Below the pieces are notes generated by a model. That model saw only the letters and a list, made by a program, of their open reading frames with translations. It was not told where the DNA came from and did no database searches. The translations under genes were made by a program, and so were the position numbers. Positions 35,987-46,954 of a stretch of 64,000 bases of DNA are shown piece after piece; position 1 is the stretch's first letter; each line of letters begins with the position of its first letter. This DNA comes from Rhyacophila brunnea. Lineage: Eukaryota > Arthropoda > Insecta > Trichoptera > Rhyacophilidae. Location: assembly GCA_022495005.1 (NCBI GenBank), contig JAGYXB010000204.1, positions 310,001 through 374,000 on the forward strand, written 5' to 3'.

Positions 35987-36121
35987 ACAAGGAGTGATGT
36001 GCAAATAGCATTCTCTGCCTGGAACCGCGTTGTTGTCATTGGGATTGCGATTGCTGCCCCGTTCGGGTCGCGACAGTTAGCTAGGACACATCTTCGTCTG
36101 ACGAAACATGAATTAGGAGTT

Positions 36122-37221
36122 ACAAATGTCCCCCTGGATGATACCCTAAAATTAATAGGTGAAGTTTTCTCCACAGAAATGACTGGTCAAGCTACTTTAG
36201 CTTTCAGGGCAAAGTGTTTGAACAAACCGAAGGAGTCGCTATGGGGTCCCCTCTATCTCCCGTAGTTGCGAATTTTTTCATGGAAAATTTTGAACAGACA
36301 GCTCTTGACACGTGTAGATTAAAACCTTCTTGCTGGTTACGGTATGTCGATGATACCTTCTTAATATGGCCTCATGGTATAGAAGCTCTAAATGAGTTTT
36401 TGGCCCATTTAAACAATCTACATTCGATGATTAAATTCACGATGGAGATTGAACAAAACGGAGCTCTACCATTTCTTGACGTGGAAGTTATCAGAAAATT
36501 AGATGGTTCTCTAGGACACAGAGTCTATCGGAAACCAACTCATACCAATCGTTATTTACATGCTTCTTCTCACCATCACCCTGCTCAAAAAATGGGTCTG
36601 ATTTCGACTTTGATGACAAGAGCTCGGCGTATCTGCGAATCTTCGTATTTAAAATCCGAGATATCTCAAGTATCAAAGGCTCTTCAAGCAAACGGATATG
36701 CTCACAATATGATCCAAAAAGCCAGCAGAAGCAAAATAAACCTTAACCCGGTCAGTCAGGAGGAAGAGATATAGTTCAAAGGCCGGGCCTATCTACCTTA
36801 TATCAAAAACACCACCGATACTATCTCCAGGATACTTCGGAAATATAATATTGAAACAATATTCTCAACGTCGACAAAGGTCCAAAATATGTTAAGACCA
36901 GTAAAGGACTCACAACCTTTGGACTCGGCAGGTGTATACCAGCTAAGCTGTCGTGGATGCCCAAAAAAGTATATAGGCCAGACTTCTAGAACGGTAAAGA
37001 AGCGTGTGAGTGAACACGAGAGAGCATACCGACTTAAACATTACACGATGTCGGCAATTGCCGAGCACTCGATGGATACAGGGCACAAATTTGACTTTGA
37101 GACCAAGATATTGGGTCGGAATAAAGGATATTTCGCACGATTGGTGAAGGAGGCCATTGAAATCCACAGAAACCCTGAAAATATCAATAGGGATAATGGA
37201 TTACGGTTAAAAACGTCATAG
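36122..37221 (+). pseudogene. Penelope-like reverse transcriptase plus GIY-YIG endonuclease
   Basis: Retroelement protein that copies its RNA and nicks target DNA. The RT part shows NVPLDDTLKLI, a one-base frameshift near 36205, then EQTEGVAMGSPLSPVVANFF, the catalytic LRYVDDTFLIW (YVDD), LPFLDVEV and VYRKPTHTNRYL with SHHHPAQK. One in-frame TAG at 36772 separates it from the same-frame C-terminal part. There the GIY-YIG domain is clear: GVYQLSC with a C-x2-C pair, KKYIGQTSRTV, RVSEHERAY, HSMDTGHKF, KEAIEIHRNPENINRDNG. RT followed by GIY-YIG is the hallmark of Penelope-like elements. The N-terminal half of RT is missing. It is dead through truncation, a frameshift and a stop, but the catalytic residues that remain are intact, suggesting a fairly recent insertion. 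Confidence 0.93.
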
Positions 37222-37394
37222 CTTCCGGCACTATCAGCAAAATCTAATATTCGAGCCAGTATCCCCGGTCGCAATGATTGACAGATTACTCTGAGCAACG
37301 TTTGCTCTTAGATAATCGGATTCATTTTGACATTCTTAGAGCAACGTTTACATTCACATACATACACTACATTTCATCATAAAACATATCTCTT

Positions 37395-37425
37395 GATAAT
37401 GGCCTCTGCAACGAGCCCGAAACGT
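37395..37425 (+). ncRNA. Hammerhead-like motif in Penelope 3' region (tentative)
   Basis: TTGATAATGGCCTCTGCAAC followed by GAGCCCGAAACGTC fits a decayed hammerhead core: a CUGANGA-like box (here TTGATAA), a stem GGCCTC/GAGCC with a short loop, then GAAAC. Penelope-like elements are known to carry hammerhead ribozymes. Two box positions differ from consensus, so activity is doubtful. Similar motifs lie at 56560-56600 and, on the minus strand, 47370-47405. Confidence 0.45.
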
Positions 37426-37543
37426 CGAGTAAAGAAGGAAGGAGACACGGTGAAAACCCAAGAATATACAAGAAAAACAACCGTGAAAGCCTCAAACATT
37501 ATGTGAATTAGGAGTTTTGATATTCCTTCTATATAGTTCTAAA

Positions 37544-38002
37544 ATGAGTGGACCGAGTAAAAGACAACGAACCTATAATTTTAACACTGACTGGGAGGAA
37601 TCATATTGTTTCTTTAATGTGAAAAATAAATGCGTCTGTTTGTTGTGTGGTAGTAGTATTGCAGTGCCGAATAAACATAATGTTGAACGACACTTTCAGA
37701 CAATTCATGCCACTTTTGATGTGAATTATCCACTTAAATCTGAAGTAAGAAAGAAAAAAATATGTCAACTAAAATCAAGTCTAACTGTACAATAGACTGT
37801 TTTCACTAGACATGTGGAAAATTCTAAAAAGGCCACCATTACTTGAATACAGTGGACAGAGAAAAGTTACCATTTTTGAAAAAAGCGGTATATAAAATTG
37901 AATCATTTTTCGGTTCGACATATTTATGCGAATCATTGTTCGTCATACTATCCTAATTATGAGGCACTGGCCAATGATATGCAATGCCAAAGATCACATT
38001 GA
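37544..38002 (+). pseudogene. hAT transposase remnants (BED-like finger and C-terminal end)
   Basis: The ATG at 37544 opens an 83-codon frame, MSGPSKRQRTYNF and so on. It contains a C-x2-C ... H-x4-H zinc finger of BED type (CVCLLCGSS to ERHFQTIH), then RKKKICQLK and a premature TAG at 37793. The frame continues in sense as TVFTRHVENSKKATI. The central RNase-H-like catalytic domain is deleted. Coding resumes near 37908 with FGSTYLCESLF and, in another frame, YPNYEALANDMQCQRSH and a stop at 38000-38002. FGSTYLCESLF is a hAT C-terminal dimerisation motif. The pattern resembles the hAT group that gave rise to ZBED5/EPM2AIP1/GTF2IRD2-like vertebrate genes (family knowledge from memory). Confidence 0.8.
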
Positions 38003-38293
38003 CATATTTATATTCTATTTTTTTATAAAATATTTTCTTTGTATTTGTGTTTTTTGTTTACGTTTTGTAAATACATTTCTCTGTGTGTATGCAATTTGAA
38101 TAATAGTTTTATTATTTTGAAACATTTTTGTTTATTATTTATTAATAAATTATGAATATAAGAAAATAAATTATGGGAAAATGAGAAGTTATGGAAGGAG
38201 TTTGTCGATTAAAAATAGGTGGTGCCCGCCACCCTACCGATATTTTAGAATGTGCTCTAGAGTACAAAAAGGTTGGGAACCCCTGATTTAACT

Positions 38294-38821
38294 TATTACT
38301 GTCCAAGTCAATATAATAATATGAGACATCTATTTCGATAAAAACTAAAGTTATACAGTCGGATTCAAACCCTGCTCCTAAAGCCGTAGTTTCTTTAATG
38401 GCGGTAACTGTCAATTATTGGTGGAAAGACATAGTATCAATTAAAATAAATCGCAACAGATGTATGTACAAAAGGAATCACTCGCCTTATTAAATATTAT
38501 TTACCCTTATAGCTGTTGGTTGTATGCACTCCACTGTGTATTTGGACTCCCTGGTGTTTAATTCAATTAATCATAAGTCGGGCGGGAGCGCTGGCGATCA
38601 ATATCGAGAATTTTTTTCCTCATTCTCTGCGATGTTCCTCGCCTAGTATAAATAAATTATTGTATAATATATTATTATATATTATGTTTTTTTTTTCATT
38701 TAATTTATGTTCTGCAACTTTTAAAAACCGATGTTGTGTAATTATCAATCATCTTTGATGAATCACATCGACCTGATTACCTCACACTGATGCCCGCCTT
38801 TACTATATATATTATTTCAGT
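38294..38821. other. Non-genic stretch
   Basis: No gene. Short open stretches only. Confidence 0.4.
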
Positions 38822-39010
38822 GATCAGATGGCAAAACCTGATATATGCACTTTTGTTAATTATTGTGCAGGAGAGCTGTTTTAAATTTAGAGATTGTTTG
38901 AATTTTTCTAGCGAATATGTCTTTAAAAATCATATAAAGTATTGATATGAATATTTGAAATCATCTTTAGATCTAGAAAAAAAGGTTTTCCATCATGTTT
39001 TGCCATCTTA
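38822..39010. mobile_element. Small MITE related to the 13213-14766 ends
   Basis: AGATGGCAAAACCTGATAT at 38826 is inverted as CATCATGTTTTGCCATCT at 38991-39008. Both match the AGATGGCAAAACACGATAT terminus at 13221. A further TAGTAAGATGG at about 39040 suggests a second, overlapping end. Confidence 0.6.
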
Positions 39011-39453
39011 TATTCTAGCATGTTGTAACAATATTAGTAAGATGGAATAACATGAAATGTGAGGTAATTAGATAATAAAACTTAAACAATATATTATGTT
39101 CAATACTTGACACTAATTAAAAATTTTACATAGCTATTGATACATACTAGGGATTTCAATACCGGTATTTCAAAACCGGTATTCCCGTATTTATCATTGC
39201 CGAAATACCGGTTTTAAAAATCCAAAATACCGGAATTTTCGGTAATAAGAAAGCACACTCGTTTACGTTTTTGAAAATGAATTTTAAGTCATGTGCTGCT
39301 TAAATGCAAATTTAAATATTGAGTGAATCCAACAGAGGTGAAAAAATAATAAAACAAATTTCATCAAATATATTTATACAATAATTGTCGCGATGAATTA
39401 TCATAATATTATTTCGAAATAGAATTCATCCGTGACAAAAATGTTCAATTATT

Positions 39454-40786
39454 CTATAATAATTCATCATCATCATCATCATCAGCCTGAGTCTATCCAC
39501 TGCTGGATGAAGGCCTCTTCAAGTTGCTTCCACTTCTCTCGGTCCTGTGCATTGCGTTGCCACGTACTTCCGCAGAACTTTATCATTTCATCGATCCAGC
39601 GGCCTCTAGGTCTACCTTGTGGACGTTTTGTACTTCTTGGATACCACTGATGACTAGATTTGTCCAACGATTGTCTCTTCTTCGAGCTATGTGTCCAGCC
39701 CATCTCCATTTAAGGCTTTTAATAAACTCTATTACATCGCAAACCCTTGTCTGCTTCCTTATCCACTCATTCCTCTTTTTGTCCTTTCGCGTTATGCCCA
39801 GCATGCACCTCTCCATACCACGTTGTGCTACTCTAAGTTTCTGGATCTCTCTTTTACTTAGGGTCCATGTTTCACACGCATATGTCATCACGGAAGCACA
39901 CACTGGTTGAACACTTTGCGCTTTAGGCACAGTGGAAGGTCACTTTTGAAGACATTATTCAGGCGGCCAAAAGCACTCCAGCCTAGCTTTACTCTGCGAA
40001 CAATTTCATCAAATATACATCCATCTATAGATACTTGTTGTCCCAGATAGATGTAGCTTTTCACCTGTTCGAGCTGAGTGCCATTGATGAGGATCTCTTT
40101 TTGTCCTGCAAAGCAGTTGAACATGACTTTCGTCTTTGTTACATTTATTTTCAAACCTACTTTGTTGCTTACTTCAGCGAGTTCCTGCATTCTGCTTTGG
40201 AGGTCTTCTGAGTCTTGCGAGAAAATTACTATGTCATCGGCAAAGCGCAGATGACTCAGGTATTCTCCATTTATGGGGATCCCTTTGTCATTCCAGTCAA
40301 GTTGCCTGAATAAGTCTTCAAGGGTAGCTGTAAATAGTTTAGGTGAGATTGTATCACCTTGTCGGACTCCTTTGCTGATAGGAAATCTGCGCGATGGTTT
40401 ATGGAGATTTACAGATGCTGTTGCGCTACTGTATATATTATTGAAAATATTTATATAGCGTCCAGGGATTCCTTGTTTTCTGAGTGCGTCGAGTATTGAA
40501 CATTTCTTTATCGAATCAAACGCCTTCTCATAGTCTATAAAACCCATGCATAGTGGCAGTTTGTATTCCTGGTACCGCTCTATGATTTCTCTGACGACTT
40601 GGATATGGTCCATAGTGCTGTATCCTCCTCTAAATCCTGGCTTGTTCTCTCGGTTGGTTCTCGTCTAGTACATTTTGCAGACGGTTTGAGAGAATTTTTG
40701 TGAACGTCTTGTAGAGAATAGGGAGTAGACTTATTGGACGATAATTTGCTAGGTCTTCTCTGTCACCTTTTTTACCTATAATAATT
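39454..40786 (-). mobile_element. 5'-truncated RTE-type LINE with 11-bp target duplication
   Basis: CTATAATAATT flanks the insert at 39454-39464 and 40776-40786. On the minus strand the element ends with a GATGATGATG-type tail (39465-39485) after the stop, the short simple repeat typical of RTE 3' ends. It begins abruptly inside the reverse transcriptase at about 40775. Insertion into the MITE dates it after copy 1 arrived. Confidence 0.9.
39482..40775 (-). pseudogene. RTE-like LINE reverse transcriptase, frameshifted
   Basis: Target-primed reverse transcriptase of the LINE. Order on the minus strand: [20 protein letters not shown], a frameshift near 40640, [14 protein letters not shown], the first catalytic aspartate region CMGFIDYEKAFDSI, GVRQGDTISPKLFTATLEDL, the catalytic HLRFADDIVIFS (FADD), GLKINVTKTKVM, then YLGQQVS. 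A one-base deletion near 39895 shifts the frame before VMTYACETWTLSKREI and KWRWAGHIARR. A second shift near 39650 leads to RPQGRPRGRWIDEMIKFCG and the terminal KWKQLEEAFIQQWIDSG. It lacks the endonuclease and N-terminal RT. Family features match insect RTE-like elements. Confidence 0.9.
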
Positions 40787-41354
40787 ATTGATGACTAAAC
40801 AAGCGTTGAATTTAAGAAGTTTTTCCTGCAGCTGGACTTATTTGCACTTGATGAACTTTAAGGACTTTTGTTAAAATTATTCATTAAAACATTCAAATTA
40901 TTTATAAAAAATCACAAGATCTACAATAATTATGAGCAATACATATTTTTAAATGTCAGCATAATAAATGTAGGTTTTTGCTATAAAATAATATTTTTAA
41001 AATATTTTAATAGCTATATTTTTATTGATAAGCACCTACTTCTGTTTTTTTAATGTTTAATAAATACCGGTATTCAATAAGGAATACCGAAAAACCGGTA
41101 TTTACATTTTCATTCGGTATTGCAATCCCTAATACATACGTTGTCATCAAATATTTTCAGAGGGTTGCAAAAATAGTTCCTAGTGAGAATTCAATATGTT
41201 CTTACAGATAGGTAAGTATACTAATATAAAGAAACTAATCAAAGTATTATAAAATATATAAATTTGAATCCTAAACAATATCTTCTACGTCTACACTCTA
41301 CATTGCCCTCAAGTTCATTAAACTTAAAAGCCCGTTCAGAAATATGTAGTCTTT

Positions 41355-44182
41355 AATAAAAATCATTACAGTCCTCACGTATATGGGGCAATATTGATAG
41401 TAGATCTTTTCGGAGAATTTATGTGCAGAAGTCGAGTGTATGAATTATTTACATTAATAGTTGTAATTTTCGTGACAGGATTCTTATTAATATTTTTTCT
41501 TGTCTATGTCTCGTTTAAGGGGGAGAGGCATGCCAGCAGAGAACCTAGCGGAAAAATACAAAGCTTGCAATTTGAGATTTTTTTTTGATAATTTACAATT
41601 TCAACAGTATTAATTAATAAATATGTATCTCAAAGCATTAAAAGGATTTTAATTTTTTTTTTAATTTAAAGATAAACTTACGATTGTAAAAAAATGTAAT
41701 AAAATGTGAATTTGTTGCAGGGTCACATCTTATTTTTACATTATATTTTATGGTCATATTTATTATTAAAATTTAGTTTATCAAGTTTTCAATTTTTTGT
41801 TGTTTAGATTTTTGACTAATTCATCGTTTTAATATTTTTTATATTTATTTTAAAAACATCGATTTTTATAAAAATATAAATGTGTATAACTTGAAATCCT
41901 TTTTATTTATATCAATATTTTTTATATTTTTTAAAATGAATATAAAAAACATTAAAGCGATGAATTAGTCAAAAATCTAAACAACAAAAAATTGAAAACT
42001 TGATAAACTAAATTTTAATAATAAATATGACCATAAAATATAATGTAAAAATAAGATGTGACCCTGCAACAAATTCACATTTTATTACATTTTTTTTTAG
42101 TTTTTCTTTAAATTAAAAAAAATAAAAATCCTTTTAATGCTTTGAGATACATATTTATTAAATAATACTGTTGAAATTGTAAATTATCAAAAAAAATCTC
42201 AAATTGCAAGCTTCGAATTTTTCCGCTAGGTTCTCTGCTGGCGTGCCTCTCCCCCTTAAGGCAAAATGTTTTGAAAGGTTCATCTTCATTTAACGAGTAT
42301 TTGTATTGAAGTAAACCAATATAAAGCAGTTACCATAAACAAGACCATCTAATTTTTAACAACTTCACCTTATTACCTTCTTCATCTTCTTTGTGATGAA
42401 TTAGTGAATTTGTAACTAGTTTAGAAAGCAAAAAAATATTTTGGGACATTTCTATCACTTCAAACGACTTCTGGCTTCTGATCACTCTACAAATTGGTTA
42501 CCATATTTTTATCATAAGTTCTTGACAATCTTTTTTTGCTTTCTCTATTCTTGAATGTTCATATTCAAGTCTAGTATTAAAGGATAGAATAAATTTTTGG
42601 TCAATACGCTTCACCGAGGTATTTTTTTTGTAATGCGCAAGTTTTTTTTATTACTTATTTATAAGTCATATTAATATTTATGTTCTTTCCACCTGCGGCA
42701 TCTGAGTATGTGACAACGTGTTTGATTTCAGGTGAAAGATTCATGATTTTCTTAAATACACATGATGCGATGACATCAGAACCTCTCTACCGGTTGCCTC
42801 GTGATACATATACCCTTCGGAGGATTCTTGAGAGGAACATTTTCTAATACATAGTTAAATTGTACACAGATAATATTTTTTATTTGTGGATGATAGCGGA
42901 CATGGTAGAACCTGTTATAAATCGATAACTAAGCAGGTTTGATCCTTCCTTTGCTAAAATCGTATCCATTGATTTACCGTAATAACCATTCTGTGCATCA
43001 ATTACATGTGCATTATGTTATTTGGAGATTTTATCCCTTGCCTCTTTTTTAGTTGTGTGACGTTTAAATGACGTAATATATTCATCGCCGTATGTATCTA
43101 AATAAGGTTTATTGAATTTGAAGCCCGTTTTATTAAATATATTTCGAAATACATCATAACATATACAGTAACATATTTTTTTTGTGTTTCATACATAATT
43201 TTAATATTTAAATGACTTGGTAAAAGTATTTCATAAGTAGGACGTTTTCACGGGAGTAATGGCTCTAGTTTTGTGGATATTTTCCTATAAATGCCTCGAT
43301 CTTGCCTTCCTTTTAGAGCTGGTCCATGATGGGTTGGCGATGAACAAAACTTATGTATAGTGTACGAGTAGTTCACCTTACCAGCAGTCATCTCATGAGT
43401 GCTCATGAACACTTTTTTACAAATGATAATTTCTGACGTTCCAATTTGACGTTGAATTTATCATTTACAGTTGTTTGTCTGTTATGAGTTCTCCCAGGGT
43501 TCGTTTTTCTCAGATTTTTTGTTTTGTTCTGATTTATATAAATTCTACTCGAATTAATTTTATGGTTTACTTCTTTTGGCTTCTCAATACCTAAGTTTAT
43601 TAAAAAAAATTGCTGTCTGTCAGGGTTGCACGTATCTTTCCACTTTCTGGCACAGCATTTATTGATAAGAAGTAAAACTTTTCTTTGGAAACTCTTACCA
43701 ATACGGTTGACATTTAATGCTATCCTCGATACTGTTTTTCTTTTACTCCTCCCGTTTTCGAGTTCCTTTCTAACTAACGGATGTTTGGGGATCAGATTCG
43801 ATGATTTTTCTGAACACTCAATTCTTACATTGACTTCCGGATCATTAATTGCATCTGATGGTGGAATGTCATCTTCAATTAAAATTTAAAAATATGTATT
43901 TGCATATGAAAAAAATACCATAACAATATTACACAATTTAATATTCAGTAATGAATCTTACCATCCATTATTATTAATGACACCTGTCATTTGAAGTAAA
44001 ATATATATATAGAGGTATTATTAAAATAGCATTACCTATGAGAGTATTCTTCTAGCTGATTTATTAGGGCGTTCTTTACCCTTGCGATTCGTTCTTCGTT
44101 AGTTCCAATCAGCTTGTAATCTTAGTCATCTTACAAAACCCCAGTAATGTCAGATAATTTATGTTTTTTCATATTATACATT
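41355..44182 (-). pseudogene. Decayed gene of an uncharacterised insect protein family, split by a foldback MITE
   Basis: Minus-strand blocks run in the order I recall for a multicopy insect family usually left as uncharacterised. First is an exon-like piece at 44182-44036 (MYNMKKHKLSDITG to NEERIARVKNALINQLEEYS) with a GTAATG donor. Next, from about 43885, DDIPPSDAINDPEVNVRIE and SFQRKVLLLINKC. Then TSEIIICKKVFMSTHEMTAG (about 43433), DVFRNIFNKTGFKFNKPYLD, DVIASCVFKKIMNLSPEIKH and VVTYSDAAGGKNIN (about 42690). Then SFEVIEMSQNIFLLSKLV and KVKLLKIRW, with SLNEDEPFKTFC just before the foldback. After it, RKDLLSILPHIREDCNDFY ends near 41355. Several stops and frameshifts are present. The YSD-x2-GG-x-N block suggests a nuclease-like or transposase-like core, but this is inference. 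Confidence 0.65.
41515..42259. mobile_element. 737-bp TTAA-flanked foldback element
   Basis: TTAA at 41515-41518 and 42256-42259 flanks an element whose arms are inverted copies over roughly 340 bases each. The left starts GGGGGAGAGGCATGCCAGCA and the right inverse GGGGGAGAGGCACGCCAGCA. Both continue through GAGAACCTAGCGGAAAAAT and GGGTCACATCTTATTTTTAC. The AT-rich loop is at about 41865-41925. TTAA targets are the signature of piggyBac-type transposition. It has no coding capacity and sits inside the decayed gene at 41355-44182. Confidence 0.88.
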
Positions 44183-46954
44183 TCACTCAAACCTTAAAAA
44201 CAAAAGATGGCACAGTGAGATATCCTGTTTATAAGCTTCTGCCAACTTTCTAAACTCAATATTTTGGAGATATAGCAAAATGCCAACATTCATAACTTCA
44301 GTACTAGTGGGTCGGTAATGCACTAGGATTTGCCATCAACGAGATGAATTTAAATATGGTGATATGTCACTTTCGTCAAAATGTCGAGTTTTGTCATGCT
44401 GATCACTGATGTATTCATACTTTAAATATTGTATTCGTATAGATAGACATAGAATAGAATATACACTTATTGTTTATGAGAATATTAAAAGAAAATAGTC
44501 TCTCCATCGCGGCATACACATTAAGAAATAACAAACACAGATAAAAGAAATTGCACAATTTTATAATAAATCAGAAGGTCTATCACAATCAACATAAATG
44601 TCCGGGGTCGATTCACTGTTAGGGGAAGGGCTCCCCTGGCTATTTCCACTCTTCGACGTCCTTTAGTTTTTCACTGCTACGTACCGGAAACATAGAATTC
44701 ATTGTGTTATTAAATGTGTAATTATTAACATTGTCCCATTTATTATGCATGTTAATACATACCTATTTTATTTCAATTAGTAATCACTTCATATTTTAGC
44801 TACATATTCCTACAAAAAACGACAAAAAATAAAGCAAAATGATATTAAATATGTACATATTATTATTATGTATTAATCTATATAATATGTTGACTGTTGC
44901 TAATATTGGTAACGTTAACTAACATAACGCTTCAATAGAATATGCCGCTATCTTAATTTTTATTTAGAGGATTTTTTAAAAATGTTTATCTCAATCACAG
45001 AACAGATAATAAATAGAATACCAATAGACTATATTCAATACGCCGCACGGTGAAGCAGGCTTTTGAATGTGTAAGTGTCCTACGAAAATGAAGCACGCAT
45101 TATGCACGTGCAATAGTGTGTGTAATACACCAACATTAAATGAGCGTTAATGCATAAACCGAGAGCAGTTTTCAGTATTCGACGTTAAACGTATTCTAGA
45201 CACGTGTGTAAGTTTAACCCGGATTCATCCTTACTCGAGTCGGTTACCTGCTATCGCCTTACCCGTTGTGTATTTCAGTTCCCATTATTTCTGAGTCCCC
45301 TGATCTCAATATTAGAATTACATCTTTTTTATAATCAATCGATAACTATAGTACTGTCTTAGCTTAGAAATAGTTTACTAATGTTTAGTTTGTTACTTAT
45401 TTACCATCAATAAGTAATAATCGTAAATTACCAATAATTAACGTCGCGCGCTTCAATACTTCAAGATTTTTGTGACAGACTGGCGACACAATATGTTGTT
45501 TCTTAAAATCAAAAATAGTCTTCTACCTTTGTAAAATACGATGTATTTTCTTTCAATTTCTATTCAATCTATTCTATTCTTTTGTAAACTTATAAAAACG
45601 ATATAGGTACACATTCTTACATAGAATTATTCGAGATACATGATTTAGAAACCCACAGACCTTAATAGCCTTGATTCTATTTCGGCTAGTTGGTTATCAA
45701 GTATTCAACCGCTCGTCCTATATACGTGCGGGGATGTCTTGCAAATAATGACGTCACCTAACTCCTGGAAACTTGGAATGGCGTTCACATTGTATGTGTA
45801 TGAATATAATTTATACAACATATAACACACTATATAATATATATAGTAAGTAAGGTTTAAAATATATTACAGGTAATGTATACAATTAATAAACCGGTGT
45901 TGAGAATTGCCGAATTGAGTGAATTTTATTTCAGTAAATTGAACTATAATAATATTATCATGAGTGAGCAATAACGTGAGCACTGCTCCCATTCTCATTC
46001 CCATCCAGGAGAGTTCTTTTGCAAGAACAATTTCATTATATTCGATAAAAAAGGTAACTTTGCCTTACGATTTGGTTGATAAATTCTGTGAAATCATTAA
46101 AAACTATATACGAATAAGTAAACAGCGTATAAGTACGTAATGAATAACAAAAATTGGCAGTGATTGGTTTGGTAAGGAAATCGGAAATGTCATCTTAGGG
46201 GTGTTAATACCGTTTATCATTTGTCAACTTAGACAATGCTTCATTTATTCTGTAAATATCATAATAGAAATATTGTAATAAGACTCATTCTAAAGGGTCG
46301 AAATTCTTTTATCAATCCCTATAATGCGAATGTTTTCTGTTTATTTTTATTTTTATAATAAAGTAATTTATCTGCAGATTTTTTTTAAAGTAACGATGTT
46401 ATATTTTTCATCAGGCATCTTACTGTGAGATACTTACTCCCTTATTTATATTTTATCAAACAAAATATTTTTCAAATTATTTTGTAAATTTAACAATTTA
46501 AAAACTCGCTTCTTCCCTCTTTTTTATTAGTATTAATTAGTTTCAAAGTAGACAGCCTCTTCTTCAAGTTATATTATAAATTATCCGATACAAGTTGAGT
46601 AAACTTTGATGAAAAAACTTTTCGGTTCCAACTAATGCTAATAAACTTAATCAAAAATATTAGTAGGTACATTATTAAATTCATCAATAAAATTTCTTTT
46701 ATAGCAGCTACTATGAACACAAAATATAATTGACTCCGTTATATTTATATAGTTTCTATTAAAAGATATTTTTTAATTACATTATTATTTCAAGTAAATA
46801 ATATCAAATATGCATTTTATTAGCTGATAATTTAAAGATCGGCTATTATTCAAAACTTCTGTCCTAAAAATCCTTTAATTTTATATTAATAGTAATTATT
46901 CAAGATAGAGAATAATCTAAATTACCTATATTGAAATCTACATATCGGGTCTAA
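44183..46954. other. Non-genic stretch
   Basis: About 2.8 kb without a supported gene. Minus-strand sequence just upstream of 44182 could hold the promoter or 5' part of the decayed gene, but no motif is convincing. A patch at 45030-45290 is slightly GC-richer and has an acceptor-like TTGTGTATTTCAG at about 45268-45280 without a matching open exon. Confidence 0.4.

Larger units (their letters stand above)
36109..37516 (+). mobile_element. 5'-truncated Penelope-like element with 13-bp target duplication
   Basis: TGAATTAGGAGTT occurs at 36109-36121 and again at 37504-37516, bracketing the 1382-bp insert. It splits the 5' region of the hAT element; joining the flanks restores a continuous hAT leader up to its ATG at 37544. 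The insert starts inside the reverse transcriptase, so it is 5'-truncated. It continues through the GIY-YIG endonuclease to a 280-base 3' region that carries a hammerhead-like motif (37395-37425). Confidence 0.9.
35741..38293 (+). mobile_element. Deleted hAT transposon with intact 8-bp target duplication, hosting a Penelope element
   Basis: ATTTAACT at 35741-35748 and again at 38286-38293 is a perfect 8-bp target duplication. The element itself (35749-38285) begins and ends with identical inverted CAGGGGTTCCCAACC, a classic hAT terminus. It contains a long hairpin at 35853-35986 and the start and very end of a hAT transposase, with the catalytic centre deleted. A Penelope-like element occupies 36122-37503. 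Without that insert the hAT copy would be about 1.1 kb. Confidence 0.92.
39140..41139. mobile_element. hAT-type MITE (TAGGGATT ends), copy 1, split by a LINE
   Basis: ATACATAC at 39140-39147 and 41132-41139 is a perfect 8-bp duplication. The element (39148-41131) starts TAGGGATTTCAATACCGG and ends with the inverse AATCCCTA. Many ACCGGTATT units lie near both ends. It is the same family as 48022-48681. A LINE at 39465-40775 interrupts it, so the original MITE was about 660 bp, like copy 2. Confidence 0.9.

Noticed and set aside
35879..36265. 128-codon forward frame
   Set aside because: It crosses the hAT leader, the 13-bp duplication and the start of the Penelope RT in mixed frames; only the last part is real RT coding.
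43626..43889. Plus-strand frame of 87 codons rich in Leu and Phe
   Set aside because: It is antisense to the relic gene block (DDIPPSDAINDPEVNVRIE and following), which fits known family order better.
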